DNA of 64,000 nt from Ignavibacteriales bacterium. GTDB lineage: Bacteria > Bacteroidota > Ignavibacteria > Ignavibacteriales > Melioribacteraceae. Of this stretch, positions 57,506 through 64,000 are shown piece after piece; within the stretch, counting starts at the first letter, position 1, and each line of letters starts with the position of its first letter. Made by a program: the position numbers and the translations under genes. The notes below the pieces were generated by a model. The model was not told the origin of the DNA. It worked only from the letters and a program-made list of their open reading frames with translations, and ran no database searches. The stretch covers positions 629,001 through 693,000 of the forward strand of contig JACKAA010000003.1 of NCBI GenBank assembly GCA_020635275.1. Reading direction: 5' to 3'.

Positions 57506-57859
57506 CTATAGCTGGAGAAATTCTTTATAATTTATAAAAGTATTATTCTCGTTATCCAAATCGTTTTGGTAATTTGGTGAATAACACCTATATCCTCTTT
57601 TGAGCATTTCACTAACAAAGCAAAAAGTGAAATAACAATCTCCTGAAATACAAACTCCATTATTAAGATCAGCATTATTAAAATGCAATTTGCATTTTTC
57701 AATAAATTCAAGCACAATATTTTTAACTGTATTTTCATCTGCTGTATTCAAATTTTTAGGTAGTTCTATATCAACTATTCTTTCAAACATTTTAACAGAT
57801 TCACTTATTTGGTATTGGTTCCAACTTGAAGAAGGCTGGTATGATAAATTTATTAACAT
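57506..57859 (-). CDS. Small Rossmann-like orphan protein (N-x-S-x-x-P-S-S-x-W family)
   Basis: The 117-residue protein opens [17 protein letters not shown] strand follows, R-I-V-D-I-E-L-P, then [10 protein letters not shown] and K-R-G-Y-R-C-Y. The pattern resembles a family of about 115-130 residue proteins that some annotations label CRISPR-associated, with N-[LFI]-S-x-H-P-S-S-x-W at the start and a G-E/D-x-x-F-T strand. I recall this from memory and cannot verify it. There is no CRISPR array or cas gene here. It lies 12 bases after the sugar kinase gene and may be co-transcribed with it. Confidence 0.6.
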
Positions 57860-57871
57860 AATATTTAAAAT

Positions 57872-58747
57872 TTATTTTTTTATAATTTTATTAATTTCAT
57901 CTAAATTTAAGGCCGGTGTTGCTCCGTTATTTGATGCAACAAATGCCCCCACAGCATTAGCAAATTCAATAATATCTTTATTGCTTTTATTATTTATAAT
58001 GCCGTGCAGAAATGCAGCCAAAAATGCATCACCTGATCCAACAGTATCTTTTACAAAAACATTAAAACCTTTATGAAGTTCTAAATTATTTTTATTAAAA
58101 ATTGCAGAACCATTAGCGCCCATAGTAATACAAACCGTTTTACAATTAAATTTTTCTACTAATTTTTTTAAACTTTGTTCAAACTTATCACCTAAGTTAA
58201 ACCAACCTGAAATTTGCTTAAGTTCATCCTCGTTCATTTTTACTATATCTGCAATTAATAATGATTTCTCAATTACTTCTTTACTTATGTAAGGAGGTCT
58301 AAGATTAACGTCAAAAATATTAACGGAGCCGCAGCTTGTTAATTCTTCAATTGTTTTTCTAGAAATCTCATTCCGTTGAGCTAACGAACCATAAATTAGA
58401 AATTCAAAATTATTATTAATTTTGTTATCGAGCTCAATAAAATCCCATGCAGCAGGTTTAACAATATCATATTCAGCGTTGCCTAATTTATCAAGCTTCA
58501 CATTAACAATTCCTGTTTTATACTTCTTATCAATCTGTATATAATCTAGTGGAATTCCTTTTAATTCGGCTCTAATAATTGCTTGCTCGCCTAAAGTGTC
58601 ATTTCCAACTTTACTAAGCATTTTAACATTATGACCAAGCATTTTTAAATGACAAGCAACATTAAATGGTGCCCCTCCTAAAAATAATCCAGCGGGCAAT
58701 GAATCCCACAGAATTTCACCAACACATAATATTTTTTTACTAAACAA
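57872..58747 (-). CDS. PfkB family carbohydrate kinase (fructokinase-like)
   Basis: Ribokinase-fold sugar kinase. I choose the TTG at 58747, which follows AAGG by 7 bases and gives 291 residues starting M-F-S-K-K-I-L-C-V-G-E-I-L-W-D. The longer frame from 58810 has a non-conserved 21-residue leader. Motifs: L-G-G-A-P-F-N-V-A-C-H near residue 24, D-V-N-L-R-P-P-Y near 151, and the catalytic D-T-V-G-S-G-D-A-F-L-A-A near 240. The latter carries the anion hole and catalytic Asp. Sugar specificity is uncertain, with fructose most likely from the E-I-L-W-D start. It diverges from the C1 peptidase gene. Confidence 0.9.
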   Translation of the reverse strand: MFSKKILCVGEILWDSLPAGLFLGGAPFNVACHLKMLGHNVKMLSKVGNDTLGEQAIIRAELKGIPLDYIQIDKKYKTGIVNVKLDKLGNAEYDIVKPAAWDFIELDNKINNNFEFLIYGSLAQRNEISRKTIEELTSCGSVNIFDVNLRPPYISKEVIEKSLLIADIVKMNEDELKQISGWFNLGDKFEQSLKKLVEKFNCKTVCITMGANGSAIFNKNNLELHKGFNVFVKDTVGSGDAFLAAFLHGIINNKSNKDIIEFANAVGAFVASNNGATPALNLDEINKIIKK

Positions 58748-58958
58748 TAGTGACCTTTTTTGTCTCAGATTTACCAATAAATATACAAACTTATATATCC
58801 AAAGACACACATGTCATAAGCATTTTTAAATTCATGTTCATTCAAAATTTTATAAACAAAAATAATTTTAAAATAATAATTAAAAGAAAGAAATTGCTTA
58901 ACATAGTTACATTTATTAATTATATAATAAAAATAATCAAATGGTTTGAGGAGAATGT

Positions 58959-60182
58959 ATGCAGTTGAGAATTTTAGCAATATTAATCCTATTATCTATT
59001 TTGTTCCCGCCTTTGAACACTGCCCAATCTGATAAGAGAGATATGGGAGTTATGAAGGAAATTAAAAATCCTTTTTGGGAAAAAATTGAAACTTCAGTTA
59101 AAACTTTTAAAGAGGGTGAAAAGAAAGAAGAAAAATCCTTTGTAATGAATTTTGAAAATTATGATCTGCCTAATGAGAATTCTGATTTTATAAAATATTG
59201 GCATAATGATCCAGTTCCACAAGCAAATACAAATACTTGTTGGGCATTTTCTACAACTTCGTTTTTTGAATCAGAGATTTTTAGAATTATTAATCAAAAA
59301 GTAAAATTATCAGAAATGTGGACAGTCTATTGGGAATTTGTAGAAAAGGCAAGAGGATTTGTAAAAAGTAGAGGAACGTGGTTATTTACCGATGGCTCAG
59401 AATCAAATGCGGTTACAAGAATATGGAAAAAATATGGTATTGTTCCCGCTGAAGTTTATACTGGGTTACTGCCTAATCAAGAATATTTAAGCACCGGCGA
59501 TATGTTTGATGAAATGGAAAATTATTTGAAATTTGTAAAAGCAAATAATATTTGGAATGAAAGCGAAGTAATAACTACAATTAAATCTATTATGAATCAT
59601 TGGATTGGAACACCGCCGGAAAAATTTGATATCAACGGAAAAACTATAACACCTATTGAATATCTTAAAGAGCATCTTAAAATTAATTTAGATGATTACG
59701 TTGAAATTATGTCACTAATGCAGGAACCTTATTATCAATTTGTGGAATATAAAGTGCCGGATAATTGGTGGCACAATAAGGATTATTACAACATACCATT
59801 AAATGATTTCATGAGTACTATTAAGAACGGTATATTGAATGGCTACACTATTTGTATTGGCGGAGATGTTTCTGAAGCTGGAAAAAATAGTGAGCTGGAT
59901 GTTTTTGTTGTTCCTTCTTTTGATATTCCTTCAGAATATATTGATGAAAATGCTCGTCAGTTTAGATTCAGTAATAACACCACAACTGATGATCACGGAA
60001 TTCATCTTATAGGATATACAAAAGAAAATGATAAGTATTGGTTTCTTGTTAAAGATTCTGGGTCAAGTGCAAGAAACGGTAAAATGAATGGTTATTTTAT
60101 ATTTAGTGAAGACTACGTTAAATTAAAAATGTTAAGTTTTACAGTTCACAAAGATGTTTTGAAAGAAATATTAAAAAAGTAG
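58959..60182 (+). CDS. Exported C1 (bleomycin hydrolase/PepC-like) family peptidase
   Basis: The 407-residue papain-fold protein has an N-terminal signal peptide (about residues 1-22). The catalytic cysteine is in T-N-T-C-W-A-F-S near residue 92. The histidine is in D-D-H-G-I-H-L-I-G-Y near 347. The usual Asn of papain-type enzymes (N-S-W) is replaced here by Asp in V-K-D-S-G-S-S. That Asp variant is also seen in my recollection of Bacteroidota relatives, so it may still be active. It likely acts outside the inner membrane on peptides. GAGGAG precedes the ATG. It is followed 78 bases later by the PNGase F-like gene. Confidence 0.85.
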   Translation: MQLRILAILILLSILFPPLNTAQSDKRDMGVMKEIKNPFWEKIETSVKTFKEGEKKEEKSFVMNFENYDLPNENSDFIKYWHNDPVPQANTNTCWAFSTTSFFESEIFRIINQKVKLSEMWTVYWEFVEKARGFVKSRGTWLFTDGSESNAVTRIWKKYGIVPAEVYTGLLPNQEYLSTGDMFDEMENYLKFVKANNIWNESEVITTIKSIMNHWIGTPPEKFDINGKTITPIEYLKEHLKINLDDYVEIMSLMQEPYYQFVEYKVPDNWWHNKDYYNIPLNDFMSTIKNGILNGYTICIGGDVSEAGKNSELDVFVVPSFDIPSEYIDENARQFRFSNNTTTDDHGIHLIGYTKENDKYWFLVKDSGSSARNGKMNGYFIFSEDYVKLKMLSFTVHKDVLKEILKK

Positions 60183-60260
60183 ATAACTTTGATATATTGG
60201 AAAAACAATAAGTTTGTTTAATCGAAATTATGAATTTCCTGAAATTTTATAGGGGCTAAG

Positions 60261-62591
60261 ATGAATGTTAGAAAAGTAATTTTATTTTTAGCAATTAGTA
60301 TAAGTTATATTTTTGCTGATACCACCAATGTTGAAATCTTTAATAATAATTACATACATTTTGGCGGTGATCTGCAGAACGATTCAGATATTTATACTGA
60401 ATTGGATAACGGGCGAATCCTTGCAAAGAACATTGACTTACCAGAATTTAGCAGTTCAGTAAAAATTATTGCGCACTTAGATGTTGATTCCAATGGTGAT
60501 CCTTGGGATAGAGCCGGTACAATTTTCCTTGATGTACCGGAGCAGAATAACATTGAAATATTGAAATTTATTACAGGATTTGGCGGGCACTCAGTTCTTG
60601 AACAAGATGTTACATTTTTGGCTCCAATGCTTAAAGGAAATGTTACAATAAAAGCGTTTGTTGATACATGGGTACAAAATGGCTGGGTATTTGATTTTTC
60701 TTTAGAATTTATTGATCAGGATACTTTAAATCAATCGACATGGAATTATGCTACTCTTTTTAATTCTGGATTAACAAAAGATCAAATTGATGTTTCTTAT
60801 CCAAACTCACAAATAAATATTCCACCATCACAAGAAAGAATTATGCTTACCTATTATGTTTCGGGTCATTGTACAGATGGAAACGGAGCAGATGAATTTA
60901 TCAGTAAAGATAATGTTATAGCAATAGACGGAACTGAAATTCACCGCTATAAACCTTGGCGAGATGATTGTATTAATTTTCGTGATAGAAATCCATCATC
61001 CGGCAGATGGGGAGATGTTTGGTCTTCTGATTTGGACCGATCCGGTTGGTGTCCTGGTGATATAGTTTATCCTGTTATACTTGATGTCACTGATCAGCTG
61101 GATGACGGTTTGCATGATATTACTTATTGGATTGAAAATATCAGACCAAAAGATGTAAACGGAAATTATGGCTATTGGAGAGTTTCTTCCTTTCTAACTG
61201 GTTGGGGTGATATAAGCAATTGGATTCCAAATAAAATCTTGTTAACCGGTCCAAATGAAAATACGTTTCCGCCAAATGCAATTATTGATTTAAGAGTAGA
61301 CTTGGTAGACCAATTCGGGTATACAGTTTTTAAAACTGATCAAACAGTTGAATTTGCTGCAGATTCAGCCAATGCAGTCTTTTCAATTGATAAAGAGAAT
61401 TGGAGTAATCCTTTACAAGTTAATATAAAACTTGGCACTGCTAATGTTTGGTTTAAATCTCCTGTTGAAGGTGAAATTACTGTTAGTGTTAAAGATGTTG
61501 ATGCTGAACCAAATATGGAAGAAGCAGATAACTTTACAATAAATATAAAAAAAGCAGCTACAACTAGTGGAAATTACGCATTGCAGTTTGATGGTAACGA
61601 TGACTATGTAAATTGTGGAAATGATTCGTCACTTCAAATAACAGGAAATAAAATAACTTTAGAAGCATGGATCTATGCAAATCAATGGGCTAGTGAAGTT
61701 TGGCAAGGATGTATTATTAACAAAGAGCAAAATGGCGGAAGTAATGATAATGGTTACATGTTAAGATGCGGTAAAAATGGGACTTTAAATTTTAATTTGG
61801 GCAGCGGTTCATGGAATGAAATAAATTCAGCTGCTGGAGAAATGACATCTAATAAATGGTATCATGTTGCTGGCACTTATGACGGTAATGTAATGAGAAG
61901 CTTTGTAAACGGTGAAGAAGTAGCAAGTGCTTCTAAAAAGTTTTCAATAAAAAATGCATTAGATATTGATCTACTAATTGGTGAATCACAAAACAATTCT
62001 GGCCGGGTATTTAATGGAATGATTGATGAAATTAGAATTTGGAATGTAGCGAGAAGTCAACAGCAATTAAAATCAACGATGAAAGATTCACTTGACTCAA
62101 AATATTACAGCACTTTAGATAGCGGTCTTGTTGCCTATTTGCGTTTTAATGAAAATGAAGGACAATTTACTAATGATTTTACTTCTAATGCTAACAATGG
62201 AAGATTAGGAAGTACAGCTGATAGTGATGCTAATGATCCTTTATGGGTGGAATCTGGTTCGTTGGTTAATGTGAATAAAAATCAAAACAATATTCCAAGC
62301 AATTATAGAATTACTCAAAATTATCCTAACCCATTTAATAATGAAACTACGGTAACAATTTCACTTCCCCAAGTTGCAAAAGTCCACGCTGTTGTATTTA
62401 ATTCAAATGGTGAATTAGTTAAGCATCTTGTAAATGGACAATTACCAAAAGGTGAACATTTAATTAAGTGGGATAGTAAGAATCAAAATGGTAATTATAC
62501 TTCAAGCGGAATTTATTTTCTAAATGTAAGATTTACAGAATCTTCTGGAAAGAGTTTTAACCAAGCACTAAAAATGGTTTATCTAAAATAA
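60261..62591 (+). CDS. Secreted PNGase F-like protein with LamG and T9SS sorting domains
   Basis: The 776-residue exported protein has a signal peptide (residues 1-20). Residues about 190-320 match the peptide-N-glycosidase F C-terminal catalytic-type domain: Y-V-S-G-H-C-T-D-G, E-F, then W-R-D-D-C, then R-W-G-D-V-W and W-C-P-G. A linker follows, with an Ig-like part. A LamG/concanavalin A-like domain spans about 438-650 (A-L-Q-F-D-G-N-D-D-Y-V to Y-L-R-F-N). A type A T9SS sorting domain closes it (Y-P-N-P-F-N-N-E-T-T-V, then S-S-G-I-Y-F-L-N). It probably removes N-glycans from glycoproteins at the surface or outside the cell. GGGGC precedes the ATG; cutC starts right at its stop codon. Confidence 0.85.
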   Translation: MNVRKVILFLAISISYIFADTTNVEIFNNNYIHFGGDLQNDSDIYTELDNGRILAKNIDLPEFSSSVKIIAHLDVDSNGDPWDRAGTIFLDVPEQNNIEILKFITGFGGHSVLEQDVTFLAPMLKGNVTIKAFVDTWVQNGWVFDFSLEFIDQDTLNQSTWNYATLFNSGLTKDQIDVSYPNSQINIPPSQERIMLTYYVSGHCTDGNGADEFISKDNVIAIDGTEIHRYKPWRDDCINFRDRNPSSGRWGDVWSSDLDRSGWCPGDIVYPVILDVTDQLDDGLHDITYWIENIRPKDVNGNYGYWRVSSFLTGWGDISNWIPNKILLTGPNENTFPPNAIIDLRVDLVDQFGYTVFKTDQTVEFAADSANAVFSIDKENWSNPLQVNIKLGTANVWFKSPVEGEITVSVKDVDAEPNMEEADNFTINIKKAATTSGNYALQFDGNDDYVNCGNDSSLQITGNKITLEAWIYANQWASEVWQGCIINKEQNGGSNDNGYMLRCGKNGTLNFNLGSGSWNEINSAAGEMTSNKWYHVAGTYDGNVMRSFVNGEEVASASKKFSIKNALDIDLLIGESQNNSGRVFNGMIDEIRIWNVARSQQQLKSTMKDSLDSKYYSTLDSGLVAYLRFNENEGQFTNDFTSNANNGRLGSTADSDANDPLWVESGSLVNVNKNQNNIPSNYRITQNYPNPFNNETTVTISLPQVAKVHAVVFNSNGELVKHLVNGQLPKGEHLIKWDSKNQNGNYTSSGIYFLNVRFTESSGKSFNQALKMVYLK

Positions 62592-63320
62592 ATGATAAAA
62601 GTAGAAGTCTGCATAAATTGTGATAGTAACCAAAGTGTTCATGAATCAGTAGGAGCTGCCTACAAAGGAGGAGCATCATCTGTTGAATTATGCGCCAATA
62701 TGGAAGAAGATGGTTTAACTCCGAAAAAGGAAGATATTATTAAGGCCAGAGAAGCATTTAAAGACCGTACTGGTTTGATGGTAATGATAAGAAGCAGATC
62801 CGGAAATTTTGATTACACAATTGAAGAAATTAAATTGATGGAAATGCAAATATTAAATGCTGCCGAAGCCGGCGCTGATGGTATTGTTTTGGGAGTTGTA
62901 AAAAATAAAGTTGTTGATCTTGCTTCGCTTAAAATATTAATATCAGCAGCTAAAGAAAATAATCTAAAAGTAACTTTTCACAGAGCTTTTGATTCTGTTT
63001 CAAATAGATTTAAAACATTAGAATTACTTATAAATAACGGTGTGGATAGGATATTAACAAGCGGTACAGATTGGCAAGAAAATAAAACGGCCATACAAGG
63101 CATTACTCTACTTAATCAAATAATAGAATTGGCTAATAGTAATATTGAAATTGTTATTGGTGGAGGAATAAATATTCACAATGTAAATAAAATTTTGGAT
63201 CAAATACAGAGACTGAATAATAATATTTCAATTCATTCATATTCCGGAGTACAGAAAAATGGTTTTACAAAATTCGAATTAGTAAAATCCTTAGTAAAGA
63301 AAGTAGAAAAATATAATTAA
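62592..63320 (+). CDS. cutC: CutC family protein (copper homeostasis)
   Basis: The 242-residue TIM-barrel protein has the family opening V-E-V-C-I-N-C near residue 3. G-G-A-S-S-V-E-L-C-A-N near 26 and the strong V-M-I-R-S-R-S-G-N-F-D-Y segment near 60 follow. A-D-G-I-V-L-G-V and F-H-R-A-F-D near residue 124 complete the pattern. The original copper role of E. coli CutC has been questioned, so function is only by family name. It starts 1 base after the PNGase F-like stop, so they are co-transcribed. Confidence 0.93.
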   Translation: MIKVEVCINCDSNQSVHESVGAAYKGGASSVELCANMEEDGLTPKKEDIIKAREAFKDRTGLMVMIRSRSGNFDYTIEEIKLMEMQILNAAEAGADGIVLGVVKNKVVDLASLKILISAAKENNLKVTFHRAFDSVSNRFKTLELLINNGVDRILTSGTDWQENKTAIQGITLLNQIIELANSNIEIVIGGGINIHNVNKILDQIQRLNNNISIHSYSGVQKNGFTKFELVKSLVKKVEKYN

Positions 63321-63359
63321 ACAAAAATAGAATTTACAAACAAAACAATCATATAAAGA

Positions 63360-64000
63360 ATGAAAAATTTAATGTTAAGTCTGCAAATAATAATTGCACT
63401 TTTTACATCAAGCTGTAATTCATCAGAAAATTCAAAAATGACAGATCTACCAAGAATAGCCATAGCTGGGTTAGCAATTGAATCAAGTACCTTTTCACCT
63501 GCAAAAACTCAAGTTGACGCTTTTCATGCTAAACGAGGTGAGGAAGTTTTCTCTTATTACCCTTTTTTAAGTATTGACTCACTTAACAGAAATCGTGCAG
63601 TTTGGTTTCCTACTTTAAGAGGGCACGCATTACCTGGTGGCATTGTAACTCGAGACGCATATGAAATTTTAGTTAATGAAACTCTTGATAGATTAAAACA
63701 AAATCTACCTTATGATGGTTTATTTTTTGATATTCACGGAGCCATGAGCGTAGAAGGTTTGGAAGATCCTGAAGGAGATTTTATTATTAGAATAAGAGAA
63801 ATTGTTGGCGATAAAACAATCATTTCTACTTCAATGGATTTACATGGAAATGTTTCTTGGAGATTAGCACATAATACTGATTTAATTACATGCTATAGAA
63901 TGGCACCTCATGAAGATGCTTTGGAATCTAAAAAGAGAGCAGTAGATAATCTTTTATATAGATTGGAAAATAAATTAGGTAAACCAGCTTATAAAGCTTG
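63360..64000 (+). CDS. M81 family (MlrC-like) metallopeptidase lipoprotein, 3' end cut by the window
   Basis: Frame open from ATG 63360 to the window end (213 codons shown). The start gives a signal peptide with a lipobox (L-F-T-S-S-C near residue 19), so it is probably a lipoprotein. The body matches the M81 family: R-I-A-I-A-G-L-A-I-E-S-S-T-F-S, F-F-D-I-H-G-A-M-S near residue 125, S-M-D-L-H-G-N-V-S near 160 and Y-R-M-A-P-H-E-D near 180. These hold the zinc-binding D-x-H-G and H-x-N-like residues. MlrC opens linear microcystin in some sphingomonads; the substrate here is unknown. It is 39 bases after cutC. Confidence 0.85.
   Translation, partial: MKNLMLSLQIIIALFTSSCNSSENSKMTDLPRIAIAGLAIESSTFSPAKTQVDAFHAKRGEEVFSYYPFLSIDSLNRNRAVWFPTLRGHALPGGIVTRDAYEILVNETLDRLKQNLPYDGLFFDIHGAMSVEGLEDPEGDFIIRIREIVGDKTIISTSMDLHGNVSWRLAHNTDLITCYRMAPHEDALESKKRAVDNLLYRLENKLGKPAYKA

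Noticed and set aside
58748..58810. Earlier start for the PfkB kinase at 58810
   Set aside because: The 21 added residues are not part of the fold and TTG 58747 has an AAGG site; the earlier ATG has none.

Overview
The window is low-GC DNA (about one third G+C by eye) from a member of the Bacteroidota/Chlorobiota superphylum, most likely an Ignavibacteria-type organism. The pointers are type IX secretion (T9SS) C-terminal sorting domains on two exported proteins, a PorV/PorQ-like protein, a TonB-dependent receptor, a Bat (aerotolerance) operon, a DUF5916 protein, a bacillithiol enzyme (BshB1) and a typical Bacteroidota-style PNGase F-like protein. TTG start codons recur (rplM, the MoxR ATPase, gatB, pfkB-type kinase). 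No tRNA, rRNA, CRISPR array, transposase or phage gene was seen.

Layout. 1-980: 3' part of an unrecognised gene. 1094-5245 (+): translation block rplM-rpsI, then rpsB-tsf-pyrH-frr, with hairpin terminators after rpsI, tsf and frr. 5325-13481 (-): eight-gene MoxR/DUF58/312-aa protein/BatA/BatB/BatC/BatD/BatE operon with short gaps and overlaps. 13781-19629 (+): thrA (fused aspartokinase-homoserine dehydrogenase), asd, thrB, thrC, making threonine from aspartate. A SAM-I riboswitch with its own terminator (19867-20020) then controls metY-metX, which take homoserine to homocysteine, so the homoserine branch point lies in one 9-kb stretch. 22514-24536 (-): DUF302, beta-hydroxyacid dehydrogenase, bshB1. 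24652-26073 (+): gatB. 26221-28684 (-): an SPL-type radical SAM protein with a DNA polymerase X-like HhH tail, and anmK. nfo (+) follows. 29714-37887 (-): DUF1460 amidase-like protein, dnaB, family-4 uracil-DNA glycosylase, rpoZ, gmk, yicC, an Omp85 protein, a degenerate L,D-transpeptidase and an 83-aa orphan. 

38139-40322 (+): CBM9/DUF5916 protein. 40330-44055 (-): ablA - sodium:solute symporter - ablB, for the osmolyte N-epsilon-acetyl-beta-lysine. 44272-48148: a lipoprotein diverging from a PAS histidine kinase, then a dihaem peroxidase lipoprotein. 48204-57059 (-): thiolase, then a TonB receptor / 1129-aa T9SS cargo / PorV-like trio. 57506-58747 (-): a small Rossmann-like orphan and a PfkB sugar kinase. 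58959-64000 (+): exported C1 peptidase, PNGase F-like/LamG/T9SS protein, cutC and a truncated M81 metallopeptidase lipoprotein.

The most interesting non-routine signals are: a sigma-54-like promoter with two tandem palindromes ahead of the 83-aa orphan; an L,D-transpeptidase fold that has lost its Cys, His and Arg catalytic residues; the radical SAM-HhH fusion; the symporter embedded between ablA and ablB; and a set of decayed GTCAT-ended dispersed repeats in four intergenic gaps.
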